This document shows positions 16,165 to 24,696 of a DNA stretch of 64,000 nt, piece after piece. The notes under the pieces were generated by a model. It saw only the letters and a list, made by a program, of their open reading frames with translations, was not told the origin of the DNA and did not search any database. The translations under genes were made by a program, and so were the position numbers. Source of the stretch: Gymnodinialimonas sp. 57CJ19 (GTDB taxonomy: Bacteria; Pseudomonadota; Alphaproteobacteria; Rhodobacterales; Rhodobacteraceae); assembly GCF_038396845.1 (NCBI RefSeq), contig NZ_CP151587.1, positions 3,797,608 to 3,861,607 of the forward strand, in the 5' to 3' direction. Each line of letters begins with the position of its first letter. The first letter of the stretch is position 1.

Positions 16165-17526
16165 ATGACGACAAATCCCCCCAACTCCTGGGAAGCCCGT
16201 GCCGAGGAATATTCGCTTTACGGCTTCACTGATCTGCCTTCGATCCGAGACCGTGGCACGGTGGTCGTGACCCATGGCGAGGGTCCGTATATCTATGACA
16301 CCAATGGCAAAAAGTACCTCGATAGCAATTCCGGCCTGTGGAACATGGTGGCCGGATTTGATCACAAAGGTTTAGCCGAGGCCGCCAAGGCGCAGTATGA
16401 TCGCTTCCCCGGCTACCATGCCTTTTTTGGCCGGATGTCAGATCAGACCGTCGCGCTATCGGAGCGGCTTATCGATGTCAGCCCTTGGGACCGGGGCAAG
16501 GTATTTTACACCAACTCGGGATCTGAGGCCAATGACACCATGGTCAAGATGCTGTGGTTCATGGGTCGCGCAGAAGGAACGCCGCAGAAGCGGAAAATCC
16601 TGACACGGGGCAACGGGTACCATGGGGTAACGGCGGTCGCGGCCTCGATGACGGCGAAGCCCTACAATGAGGTGTTTGGCCTACCGATGGACGGGTTCAT
16701 TCATCTGACCTGTCCACATTATTGGCGTGAGGGCGCTGAGGGGGAGACTGAGGCCGCCTTTACCGCCCGTCTTGCCCGTGAGTTGGAGGATGTGATCGCG
16801 CGCGAAGGCGCGGACACCATCGCCGGTTTCTTTGCCGAGCCGGTTCTGGGTGCGGGCGGTGTGATCCCGCCGCCGGAAGGCTATTTCCAAGCTATGCAGG
16901 CGGTGCTTGAGAAGCATGACATTCCCTTGATCTCTGACGAGGTTATCTGCGGGTTCGGCCGAACGGGCAATACGTGGGGGTGCGAGACCTATGACTTTGT
17001 GCCGGATGTCATCATCTCCTCTAAGGCTCTGACCGCCGGGTATTTTCCCATGGGCGCGGTGATGCTTGGGCCGCGGATGGCGGACCGTTTGCTGGCCGCC
17101 ATTGATCCGATTGAGGAGTTCCCGCACGGGTTCACCGCCAGCGGCCATCCGGTGGGCTGTGCAGTGGCGTTGAAGGCCATCGACGTCGTGCTTGAGGAGG
17201 GCCTCCTGGACATGGTGCGCGCGGGCACGGGCCGGATGGAGGCTGGCCTTCGAGACATCGCCAAGCACCCCAACATCGGAGAGTTGCGCGGCGTGGGATA
17301 CATGTGGGCGTTGGAGGCGGTGCGAGAGGGCAAGATTCCGTTTGAAGGCCATTTGAGCGTCTCGGAGCGGATTGCAAATGCCTGCACGGATCACGGGTTG
17401 ATCTGTCGTCCCTTGGGACAAGCGGTGGTGTTGTGCCCGGCGTTTACGCTGACGGATGGGCAGATGGACGAGATGTTTGAAAAGCTCGACGCTGCGTTGC
17501 AGCAGGTATTCTCCGAGATCACGTGA
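16165..17526 (+). CDS. Class III omega-aminotransferase (putrescine/polyamine-pyruvate type)
   Basis: A 453-residue PLP aminotransferase of the class III fold. The PLP lysine is in SSKALTAGYFPMGAV, the aspartate in LISDEVICGFGRTG, and the phosphate loop in YTNSGSEANDTMV. Closest in pattern are SpuC-like polyamine, beta-alanine or taurine:pyruvate aminotransferases. Adjacent amine-uptake and gamma-glutamylation genes make a diamine or polyamine the likely substrate. The ATG at 16165 gives MTTNPPNSWEARAEEYSLYG, the usual N-terminus; codons upstream (from 16108) are not used. Confidence 0.9.
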   Translation: MTTNPPNSWEARAEEYSLYGFTDLPSIRDRGTVVVTHGEGPYIYDTNGKKYLDSNSGLWNMVAGFDHKGLAEAAKAQYDRFPGYHAFFGRMSDQTVALSERLIDVSPWDRGKVFYTNSGSEANDTMVKMLWFMGRAEGTPQKRKILTRGNGYHGVTAVAASMTAKPYNEVFGLPMDGFIHLTCPHYWREGAEGETEAAFTARLARELEDVIAREGADTIAGFFAEPVLGAGGVIPPPEGYFQAMQAVLEKHDIPLISDEVICGFGRTGNTWGCETYDFVPDVIISSKALTAGYFPMGAVMLGPRMADRLLAAIDPIEEFPHGFTASGHPVGCAVALKAIDVVLEEGLLDMVRAGTGRMEAGLRDIAKHPNIGELRGVGYMWALEAVREGKIPFEGHLSVSERIANACTDHGLICRPLGQAVVLCPAFTLTDGQMDEMFEKLDAALQQVFSEIT

Positions 17527-17584
17527 GGTGCTGGTTGAGGGTGCGGGAGTCGATATTTATGAAAAGGTGAAGGGAGGCGGCGCG

Positions 17585-17830
17585 ATGGATATTCGGGCGT
17601 TGCCGAGTGGATTTTCGGTAGGTGAGCTTGCGGGCGACCGAGTGTCTGTCAGCCCTTTGGCTTGCGCGGATCACAAGGCGTTGGCGGAAGCGGCCAGCGA
17701 CCCCGGCATTTGGGCCGGACATCCGGAGACATACCGGTATCGGGCACGGGTTTTTGAGCCCTAGTTTGACGGAATACTGTCGGCGGGAGGCGGTGTCTTT
17801 TTCCGAGAAGGCGATGGCCAAGCTTGGGCC
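17585..17830 (+). pseudogene. GNAT acetyltransferase remnant with an in-frame TAG
   Basis: The ATG at 17585 has GGGAGG in front and opens a normal GNAT N-terminus, including the family pattern ASDPGIWAGHPETYRYRARVFEP. Codon 60 is TAG (17762-17764), exactly where relatives carry an aromatic residue. The same frame then continues with GNAT-like sequence, FDGILSAGGGVFFREGDGQ, before losing resemblance near 17830. The convergent minus-strand gene ends at 17927, so the acetyl-CoA-binding half is missing. This is a decayed gene, or a 59-residue fragment that is still translated. Confidence 0.7.
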
Positions 17831-17926
17831 CGGGCCAGAGGACAGCCGGGACTTGGATCTCGGGGCCGGGCCGACGGAATGGGTGCGGATGCGGTTGCAA
17901 AAGGCGCAGTGGCACGCGGCCCGGCA

Positions 17927-18241
17927 TCAGCGTGCCAGGAGGGCTTCCTGACACCGGGCGTTTGCCGCCACGACGCGGTCCATCTCGTAGAAATGATCTG
18001 GATTGGTGGGCTGCACCACGGCGGTCATGGTGTTTGCCGCCGCAGCCAAACGCGCGCCTGCGGCGGCACGGTCGGCGGGGTTTGGCGCGGTTTCGCACAG
18101 GGAGAAATCGGCCATCGCGGCGTCATAGGTGCTGAGATCGTCAGGGGGGCTGTCGAGCCCGAAAATCGGCGCGAGGATCGAGCAGGACGCCGTGGTCGAG
18201 ACCACGAGGACGGAGAGGGTAATACGAATCAAGGGGGTCAC
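17927..18241 (-). CDS. Small lipoprotein-like protein of unknown function
   Basis: A 104-residue protein with a signal sequence ending VSTTASC, a weak lipobox, so it is probably a lipoprotein. The mature part is Ala-rich and helical, with cysteines in FSLCETAPN and NARCQEALL. The GTG start overlaps the TGA of phaR (GTGA), indicating coupled translation with the PHB regulator. I know of no role for it in PHB metabolism. Confidence 0.7.
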   Translation of the reverse strand: MTPLIRITLSVLVVSTTASCSILAPIFGLDSPPDDLSTYDAAMADFSLCETAPNPADRAAAGARLAAAANTMTAVVQPTNPDHFYEMDRVVAANARCQEALLAR

Positions 18242-18792
18242 AACTTGCTGAGTTTGCTTTGTAATTCGGCGAGTTGGCGTTTGATGGCATCCAACTCTTC
18301 CGAGGGGGTGGCGTCGTCGGACGCAGCGGGTGGAGCGCTTTGCCCTGACCCGCCTGTGGCGGCGCCGGACATGGCGTTGAAGAACGCTTCTTGCTGCGCG
18401 CGCATGGCGTCGAAACCGGGCATCGCGGCCATGGGATTGATCGCCGCCATATTGTCCATGATGGTCGATTGCCCCTCTTTCAGCATCTCGAAGGACGAGG
18501 CGAGGAACTCGGGCACCACGGAATGGGCTTGGGTGGTGTAGCTGCGCACCAGATCGGTCAGCACCGAGATTGGCAGCACCGATTCCCCGCGCGATTCGTG
18601 GTCGGCCACGATTTGCAGAAGGTATTGGCGGGTCAGGTCGTCGCCGGACTTGAGGTCCACGATTTTCACCTCGCGGCCATCACGGATGAAGCCTGCAATG
18701 TCTTCCAGCGTCACATAGTCAGAGGTTTCCGTGTTATAGAGCCTCCGGCTGGCGTAGCGCTTGATGAGAAGCGGCTCGGGTGTGTTGGTCAT
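18238..18792 (-). CDS. phaR: PHB synthesis repressor PhaR
   Basis: A 184-residue protein. The N-terminal 65 residues are the PHA-accumulation-regulator DNA-binding domain (KRYASRRLYNTETSDYVTLED, then GREVKIVDLKSGDDLTRQYL). The middle is the granule-sensing part, followed by a Ser/Ala/Gly-rich linker and a C-terminal coiled coil (ELDAIKRQLAELQSKLSKL). The ATG at 18792 follows GGAGGG. PhaR represses phasin and PHB genes until it is titrated onto PHB granules. Two boxes of the type it binds lie before the phasin gene at 19551-19588. Confidence 0.93.
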   Translation of the reverse strand: MTNTPEPLLIKRYASRRLYNTETSDYVTLEDIAGFIRDGREVKIVDLKSGDDLTRQYLLQIVADHESRGESVLPISVLTDLVRSYTTQAHSVVPEFLASSFEMLKEGQSTIMDNMAAINPMAAMPGFDAMRAQQEAFFNAMSGAATGGSGQSAPPAASDDATPSEELDAIKRQLAELQSKLSKL

Positions 18793-19035
18793 GGCTGGCC
18801 CTCCTCTGGTATTGCGGTGCAGCATTCGCAGCCTACGCTCCTTATCTGAGAATGCAAACGGGCCATTTTGTGGCGCATTCTTTCATAAGATTTAAAACAG
18901 CACGCGAGAGTCAGAAAAGGCGGACCTGCGCATGCGGGTCCGCCTTATCCGGTTCAGCGATATATAAGGGGGGAGGACCCTTTATCGCCTATGTGAAAGC
19001 CGTTCGCGCCTGGGAGGATGGCGCGAAGGGGCCGC

Positions 19036-19491
19036 TTACTTGGCGGTTGCGGCTTTCTTGGCAGCAGTCGTCACGTCAGCAGTTGCTTTCTTGACGGCGG
19101 CAGTTGCTTCTTCGGAAGCTTCTTTGCCAGCTGCCATCATCAGCTCAACTGTTTCCATCTGAACTTTTTTCGCGATCTCAGCGAAAGCGGCCATGGACTC
19201 GGAAGCCATTTCAGCTTGAGCGGAGGCGAAGTCAGTCATGGATTTGGTGTAGTCAGCAGGCTGGTCCTTGACGGCTGTGACGTCACCGATTTTGGCGATG
19301 GTGTCTTTTGTCCACTTGGAAGAAACCTCGGTGGATTTCTCAGCAGCTTCCAGAGCGACTTTGGACATTTTCTCGGACACGGCGGCCTGAGTTTTGAACG
19401 AGTCGGAAATGGAGGACATGTCTACAGGGAAAGACGCCATCATTTCGGTCATGTACTTCGAGAAGTCGGGGGTTGTTGCAGTTTTAGCCAT
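19036..19491 (-). CDS. phaP: Phasin (PHB granule-coating protein)
   Basis: A 151-residue phasin-family protein, almost entirely helical and rich in Ala, Lys, Met and Thr, with an alanine/lysine C-terminal tail (KKATADVTTAAKKAATAK). It coats PHB granules and limits their coalescence. The ATG at 19491 follows GGAGA; the longer frame is upstream DNA. The leader carries two perfect CTGC-N3-GCAG sites, so it should be repressed by PhaR, encoded 240 bp downstream. Codon use is that of a highly expressed gene. Confidence 0.92.
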   Translation of the reverse strand: MAKTATTPDFSKYMTEMMASFPVDMSSISDSFKTQAAVSEKMSKVALEAAEKSTEVSSKWTKDTIAKIGDVTAVKDQPADYTKSMTDFASAQAEMASESMAAFAEIAKKVQMETVELMMAAGKEASEEATAAVKKATADVTTAAKKAATAK

Positions 19492-19550
19492 TGGAATTCT
19501 CCGATTTGAGTACCCGTGCCGGGTGTTTGAATATGGAGAATATATGTATG

Positions 19551-19588
19551 CTGCACTGCAGAAAGTCAACCTTTATTCTGCAGCGCAG
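19551..19588 (-). promoter_or_regulatory. Two PhaR-type boxes upstream of phaP
   Basis: CTGC-ACT-GCAG at 19551-19561 and CTGC-AGC-GCAG at 19578-19588 are perfect matches to the CTGC-N3-GCAG site known for PhaR of Rhodobacter. Their centres are 27 bp apart and lie 65-92 bp before the phaP ATG. Tandem boxes suggest cooperative binding. Confidence 0.8.
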
Positions 19589-19624
19589 CATAACCCAGGG
19601 TTAAGCCAAAAAAACTGATTGAAA

Positions 19625-21451
19625 TCAGAGCTTTTTGCCTTCTTTTACGTAAGACCCGGGGGCTGGAGCCAGAATTTCCCGCCCATTATCTCCGGGTGCA
19701 CGTGCAGCAATTTGCGCTCCGGAGCGTGGTTTCAGCCACGAATCCCACTGCGGCCACCAAGACCCCTCGTTGAAGTCCGCGGCCTCCAGCCAATCCGCCG
19801 CCTCGCCCGAGACCTTGGGGTTGGTGAAGTGGCCGTATTTCTTTTTGGAGGGCGGGTTCACGATGCCTGCGATGTGGCCGGATTCCGAGACGATGAAGGT
19901 TTTGTCCTTCGACCCCATCTTGGTTACGCCGCGGAAGCAATCCACCCAAGGGGCGATATGGTCCGTTTTGCAGGCAATCGCGCAGACTGGCACGGTCACG
20001 TCCTTCAGGGACAGGGTTTCACCGCCAAGCTCAAACCCGTCCGTGGCCAGCGCATTGCTTTGGCACAACCCGCGGAGATATTCCTTTGCCATCTTGCCGG
20101 GCAGGTTGGTGCTGTCGCCGTTCCAGTAGAGCAGATCAAAGGCCGGGGGCGTTTCGCCCATCATGTAGCTGCGCACGGCGGGGCCGTAGATCAGGTCCTT
20201 GGAGCGCAGGAACGACATCGTCTTGGACATGAAATAGCTGCTCAGGACACCATCCTGAGCGATCTGCCGTTCAATGGCGTCGACGAAATCGTCTTGCAGG
20301 AACGGAGTGAATTCCCCCTGCACCGAGAAGTCGGTCAGCGTGGTGAAGAAGGTGGCCGATTTGATCGACTTGTCGCCGCGCTTCTTCATCAGGCCAAGGG
20401 TCAAGTTCAGGGTCGTGCCGGCGATGCAGTAGCCCACGGCGTTTACCTGTTTCTCGCCGGTGATCTCTTTCACCTGTTCGATCGCCGCAAGATAGCCGTC
20501 TTCGACGTAATCTTGCAGGCCCACATCAGCATAGGTTTCGTCGGGGTTCTTCCAGCTCGCTACGAACAGGGTGTAGCCCTGATCCACCGCCCATTTGATC
20601 AGGCTGTTCTGCGGCTTCAGGTCCAGCACGTAGAATTTGTTGATCCACGGGGGGAAAATAATGAGCGGGATTTTATGCACTTTTTCGGTCGTCGGAGCGT
20701 ATTGGATAAGCTCCAGCATCCGGTTGCGATAAACGACCGAGCCTTCGCAGGTGCCAATGTTCACGCCCACTTCAAAGGCATCGGGATCGGCGAGGGTTGG
20801 AAGCAGCTCTCCGCCATGGGCTTCAAAATCCCGAACGAGGTTTTCGAGACCCTGAACAAGGCTTTCGCCCTCGGTCTCCACCGCCTTTTCCAGGGCATCG
20901 GGGTTGGTCGCGAAGTAGTTGGTGGGGGAGAACAATTCGATCACCTGAGAGGCGAAGAACTCGACCCGCTGCTTGTCTTTGCTATCGAGTCCTTCAAGTT
21001 CCGTCACCGCCTTGCGGATCGCGTCGGAGCCCAAGACATATTGGTGGCGCACGAAGTTGAAATAGGGGTGCGTTTTCCAAAGCGGGTTCGCGAAGCGCTT
21101 GTCATCGGGCAGGTCGCTGTCGGCGATCACAGGCATCTGCCCCGCGGCCAGCGCGTCGCGCATTTCCATGTATTGAGCCATCGCCTGGCCCCAATACATC
21201 GCCTGTTGCTCCAGCAGCTTGCCGGGGTTGGCAATGGCTTCGGTCCAATAGGCGGCACCGGCTTTCAGGTAGAGGTCCTGGCTTGGCCCCGAAAGCCCCT
21301 GATCGGACGGTGTCCGCTGGCCCATGGCAGCCACAAGACGTGTGGAGAGGGCTTCAACCTTGGCCAGATTTGCGTTCAACTTCTCCAGCGCTTCGGCACC
21401 ATCTGGGGCTGTGTCTTTTGTTGCGCCGTCATTTTCTGTTTTCTGTGACAC
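19625..21451 (-). CDS. phaC: Class I poly(3-hydroxyalkanoate) synthase
   Basis: A 608-residue class I PHA synthase that polymerises (R)-3-hydroxybutyryl-CoA. The lipase-like box with the catalytic cysteine is VGYCIAGTT (about residue 340), the aspartate region is CKTDHIAPW, and the histidine is in SESGHIAGIVN. The alpha/beta-hydrolase core includes LIIFPPWINKFYVLDL. I choose the GTG at 21451 (GGGGAAA 5-11 bp before). An ATG at 21493 in the same frame would add 14 residues but has no ribosome binding site. It is divergent from phaZ. Confidence 0.93.
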   Translation of the reverse strand: MSQKTENDGATKDTAPDGAEALEKLNANLAKVEALSTRLVAAMGQRTPSDQGLSGPSQDLYLKAGAAYWTEAIANPGKLLEQQAMYWGQAMAQYMEMRDALAAGQMPVIADSDLPDDKRFANPLWKTHPYFNFVRHQYVLGSDAIRKAVTELEGLDSKDKQRVEFFASQVIELFSPTNYFATNPDALEKAVETEGESLVQGLENLVRDFEAHGGELLPTLADPDAFEVGVNIGTCEGSVVYRNRMLELIQYAPTTEKVHKIPLIIFPPWINKFYVLDLKPQNSLIKWAVDQGYTLFVASWKNPDETYADVGLQDYVEDGYLAAIEQVKEITGEKQVNAVGYCIAGTTLNLTLGLMKKRGDKSIKSATFFTTLTDFSVQGEFTPFLQDDFVDAIERQIAQDGVLSSYFMSKTMSFLRSKDLIYGPAVRSYMMGETPPAFDLLYWNGDSTNLPGKMAKEYLRGLCQSNALATDGFELGGETLSLKDVTVPVCAIACKTDHIAPWVDCFRGVTKMGSKDKTFIVSESGHIAGIVNPPSKKKYGHFTNPKVSGEAADWLEAADFNEGSWWPQWDSWLKPRSGAQIAARAPGDNGREILAPAPGSYVKEGKKL

Positions 21452-21470
21452 CTTGATTTCCCCGTCCCGA

Positions 21471-21563
21471 TGCTGCATCTGCATAATGACCATAATTATA
21501 CGGGGACCAGGGTGAGGCGGTCCACGTGACGAAATGATCCGGCTTGTATGCAGATCATCTGCA
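21471..21563. promoter_or_regulatory. TGC-rich control region between phaC and phaZ
   Basis: The divergent promoter region has TGCTGCATCTGCA at 21471-21483 and a perfect 15-bp inverted repeat, TGCAGAT-C-ATCTGCA, at 21549-21563. PhaR proteins of this group bind TGC-rich sites, so both are candidate PhaR sites, less exact than those of phaP. The second lies 20 bp before the phaZ ATG. Confidence 0.55.
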
Positions 21564-21582
21564 CCGGACGCTTGGAGTTACT

Positions 21583-22863
21583 ATGCGACAGCTACTCACC
21601 TATGACCTAATGGAATCGATGCGCGTCACAAATCAGTGGATGGGCGCGTCGGCCCGGGCGCTGTGCAGCTACCCGCAGCTTGGCCTTGCCGCGAACCCCT
21701 TCATTCAGCTGACCGCCGCTTGGGGCGAAGTCACAGAGCGCAGTTTTGAGCGTATGGCAGCCAAGCCCGATTGGGGCATCTCCTCGATCCCCGGCAAAGA
21801 CGGTCGCGACCACATTGTCTCGATCGAGCCCGTGGTGAAACGCCCCTTCGGCGACCTGATCCGCTTCGACGTGCAGGGCCGAGAGCCCACAGGCCGCAAG
21901 ATCCTGCTCGTGGCACCGATGTCGGGCCACTACGCCACGCTGCTGCGCAAAACGGTGATCTCGCTGCTGCCCGATGCCGATGTCTACATCACGGATTGGC
22001 ACAATGCGCGCGATATTCCGGTTAGCGAGGGCAAGTTCGATATTGAGGATTACACCCTCTACCTTGTTGATTTCATGCGCGAGATGGGTCCCGAAACCAA
22101 TGTGATCGCGGTTTGTCAGCCGGCGCCACTGGCGCTGGCCGCCACGGCCTATCTGGCCGAGGAAGACCCCAAGGCGCAGCCCCGAACCCTGACGCTGATC
22201 GGCGGGCCGATTGACCCTGACGCCGCCGCAACCGACGTGACCGACTTTGGCCGCCGGGTGACGATGGGCCAGTTGGAAAAGTTCGTCGTCCAGCGCGTCG
22301 GCTTCAAATACGCGGGCGCAGGACGGATGGTCTATCCGGGCATCCAGCAGCTTTCCAGCTTCATGGCGATGAACGCCGAGAACCACGCCAAGGCGTTCGC
22401 CAACCAGATCGTTGCCGTGTCCAAGGGCGAGGCCGGCGACCACGACAAGCACAACGCTTTCTACGACGAATACCTCGCCGTGATGGACATGACCGCAGAG
22501 TTCTACCTGACGACGGTGGAACGCATCTTCAAGAACCGCGAGATCGCCAAGAACACCTTCGTGGTGGATGGCAAGCCGGTGGATATCGGCAAGATCACCT
22601 CGGTCGCCGTGAAAACGGTTGAAGGCGGCAAGGATGACATCTCGGCCCCCGGCCAATGCGTCGCCGCGCTGGATATGCTGACCGGTTTGCCGGACGAGAA
22701 AAAGGCCAACTACATCGAGCCCGAGGCCGGCCACTACGGTATTTTCGCGGGCAAGTCCTGGCGCAATAATATCCGCCCCCTCGTGCTAGACTTCATCGAC
22801 ACCAACGCGGCCCCAGCACCGAAAGTGGTGCCAATGACGGCCACGAAAAAAGCCGCTAAATGA
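21583..22863 (+). CDS. phaZ: Intracellular poly(3-hydroxybutyrate) depolymerase
   Basis: A 426-residue intracellular PHB depolymerase, the family's usual size. It breaks down native PHB granules to hydroxybutyrate. The nucleophile cysteine lies in NVIAVCQPAPLALA (CQP box), and the end of the domain carries the histidine in EPEAGHYGIFAG. The N-terminus MRQLLTYDLMESMR is typical. The ATG at 21583 follows TTGGAG. It is divergent from phaC, and its stop overlaps the start of the next gene (ATGA). Confidence 0.94.
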   Translation: MRQLLTYDLMESMRVTNQWMGASARALCSYPQLGLAANPFIQLTAAWGEVTERSFERMAAKPDWGISSIPGKDGRDHIVSIEPVVKRPFGDLIRFDVQGREPTGRKILLVAPMSGHYATLLRKTVISLLPDADVYITDWHNARDIPVSEGKFDIEDYTLYLVDFMREMGPETNVIAVCQPAPLALAATAYLAEEDPKAQPRTLTLIGGPIDPDAAATDVTDFGRRVTMGQLEKFVVQRVGFKYAGAGRMVYPGIQQLSSFMAMNAENHAKAFANQIVAVSKGEAGDHDKHNAFYDEYLAVMDMTAEFYLTTVERIFKNREIAKNTFVVDGKPVDIGKITSVAVKTVEGGKDDISAPGQCVAALDMLTGLPDEKKANYIEPEAGHYGIFAGKSWRNNIRPLVLDFIDTNAAPAPKVVPMTATKKAAK

Positions 22864-23423
22864 GCGCAAGCGCCCTGCCGTGGTCCTGCCGTTGCGGGGC
22901 CACTCACGGGACGTTGGCAGTGGCGCATGGAACGGGCACGCCCGCCATTTGCCATTGCGAAAGCTGCACAAGGGCGCAGCGCCACTTCGGCGTGAAGGCG
23001 ACCCAACAGGAAGGTGTGGGCGTCTTTCAGACCACCCCGGACCGTTTCAAGATTGACGCAGGCACTGACAATCTGGCCATCGCGCGTTTGTCGCCCAAGG
23101 GGCCGTATCGCTGGTATGCCGCGTGCTGCAACACACAGTTGGGGGTTTCCTCCACCACGCCCAAGTTCGCTTTCTTCAGCCCCGTTCACACGATCTTTGC
23201 TGACCCAAGCGCCCTCGGCCGGGTTCGCACCCATGCGTTCGTCGCACAGCCCGGGGGCGGGGTGAAGCACACGCGGTTGATGCCCGCGATCATGGCGTTG
23301 ATGTCGCGCAGCGTGGCGGCGTTTGTGTCGGGGCGTTGGCGCGACACGCCGTTTTTCGATGTGAGCACGGGGCAGCCCGTGGCGACGCCCGAGCTTCTGC
23401 CGCGCGATGCGGGGCGCGGCTGA
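22860..23423 (+). CDS. GFA-like zinc-binding protein (DUF6151 type)
   Basis: A 187-residue protein with a cysteine pattern of the glutathione-dependent formaldehyde-activating (GFA) fold: WSCRCGATHG, ICHCESCTRAQ and YAACCNTQLG, which would hold two zinc ions. The lack of an obvious glutathione site and the longer C-terminus suit the DUF6151 group. Translation is coupled to phaZ by an ATGA overlap. Function unknown. Confidence 0.8.
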   Translation: MSASALPWSCRCGATHGTLAVAHGTGTPAICHCESCTRAQRHFGVKATQQEGVGVFQTTPDRFKIDAGTDNLAIARLSPKGPYRWYAACCNTQLGVSSTTPKFAFFSPVHTIFADPSALGRVRTHAFVAQPGGGVKHTRLMPAIMALMSRSVAAFVSGRWRDTPFFDVSTGQPVATPELLPRDAGRG

Positions 23424-23496
23424 ACCTATCGCTTTCGCGATTTGCTCACAGCGTTATCCCCTGAGTTACCCCCAGAAACCTAGGATAATTCGCACA

Positions 23497-24525
23497 TCAA
23501 TCCGTCTGCCCGGACGGCGTTGTGTCTGCTGCGAGTGCGAAGCTGTCTCCATCCCAGACCTGCGGCCCCGGACACAGTCCGGTTTCTCCGCACAGGGAGA
23601 ACGTGCCCGAAATCTGCACGCCCGTCCGGCCATCGGCCATGGGAACAAGGCCCGCGTTTGTGCCCAGAAACGCCTCTCTCCGCGCGAAATCTTGAGAGGA
23701 CAGGAACGCATCAATCGAGCAGTTGGCCGCGCCGCACCATCCGTTCATCCCGTCCACGCAACCCGCGCTGCCATGGTGCAACAAATAATCGTCGGTCCCG
23801 TCACCATCGAGGTCGGCAATGCGCAGGTCCGCCGCGTCCAACGTGTAGCCCGAGGCGCTGCACCCCGTTGCGGCAGCCTCTGCGATAAACGGCGGGATCG
23901 TATCGGGCGGCGGTGTGGCGGGCGCGATGACCGGATCGGGCGCAATCGCGACGCCCGCCACCTGCCCTGCCCCCTGATATCGGTCAAGCGCAGGAGGCAA
24001 GGGATTGCCCATCTCCACCCACCGCCCCACGCAATAGGAAAACGCCGTGTCCAGCGCTTGGGTCAGCCCATCCACGGGGTATTCATAAGCCACCCCCTGC
24101 CCCGGATTAAGGACGAGCCGCTGCGCCTCGAACAGGGCAAGGACCATCTGATCCGTCATTGGCAGATAAACGGCAGAACCTTGTAGTTCATTGAGTTGTA
24201 GCGGCGGCAGGCCGTAGCCCACATCGTCGACAGAAAGCACAATGCCTTCAATGGTGTAGGGCGGCTCCCACGTGATTATGGAGTCACTGATCTCCACAAG
24301 TATCTCGAACGGGTCGGTCAGGTGACTTTCGTGGCTTCCCGTCTCCATCAGCCCAAGCCCCTGGGGCGACGGTGCGGTGCAGCCAAAGCCCAAGGTTCGC
24401 CCCTCCACTTGGGCATAGGCGAACAGGATCGCCCCGGAATCCGAGGTCAGCGGTGTCCACGACTCGGCACCAACGGGCGCCGTCGCCAAAGAAAGGGTCA
24501 CCAAAGCGTGAAAGGCTGATTTCAT
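23497..24525 (-). CDS. Exported protein with a calcium-loop-like repeat
   Basis: A 342-residue secreted protein with a signal peptide (MKSAFHALVTLSLATAPVGA). The first 200 residues have no feature I recognise. A Pro/Ala linker follows, then a domain with LRIADLDGDGTDDYLLHHGS, an FG-GAP/EF-hand-like calcium loop often seen in VCBS-type repeats, and six cysteines in the last 130 residues. Probably periplasmic or extracellular. Function unknown. Confidence 0.75.
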   Translation of the reverse strand: MKSAFHALVTLSLATAPVGAESWTPLTSDSGAILFAYAQVEGRTLGFGCTAPSPQGLGLMETGSHESHLTDPFEILVEISDSIITWEPPYTIEGIVLSVDDVGYGLPPLQLNELQGSAVYLPMTDQMVLALFEAQRLVLNPGQGVAYEYPVDGLTQALDTAFSYCVGRWVEMGNPLPPALDRYQGAGQVAGVAIAPDPVIAPATPPPDTIPPFIAEAAATGCSASGYTLDAADLRIADLDGDGTDDYLLHHGSAGCVDGMNGWCGAANCSIDAFLSSQDFARREAFLGTNAGLVPMADGRTGVQISGTFSLCGETGLCPGPQVWDGDSFALAADTTPSGQTD

Positions 24526-24642
24526 GATGTTACCCCTTGCACCGTTCCCCGGCCGCCTCGGCGTAACGGCCCATTAACTTTCCTTTGGCAGCATCCGGGC
24601 CATGCTTGCGACTTTTGAATGACCCAAACCACAAGAAGGAGA

Positions 24643-24693
24643 ATGACGCGAAGGGAGCTATGTTTCAACAATCGTGCCGTGGTGCACGAGTGA
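24643..24693 (+). CDS. Possible 16-codon micro-ORF
   Basis: The ATG at 24643 follows AAGAAGGAGA, an excellent ribosome binding site, and encodes MTRRELCFNNRAVVHE before TGA. It lies between divergent-facing flanks (exported protein to the left, end of the LacI gene to the right). It could be a leader peptide, a gene remnant or chance. Confidence 0.25.
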   Translation: MTRRELCFNNRAVVHE

Positions 24694-24696
24694 TCA

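Noticed and set aside
17879..18541. Plus-strand 220-codon frame continuing the GNAT remnant
   Set aside because: Beyond about 17830 it is antisense to the lipoprotein and phaR genes and no longer resembles GNAT.
19619..21448. Plus-strand 609-codon frame
   Set aside because: Antisense to phaC, which has the catalytic box and full family length.
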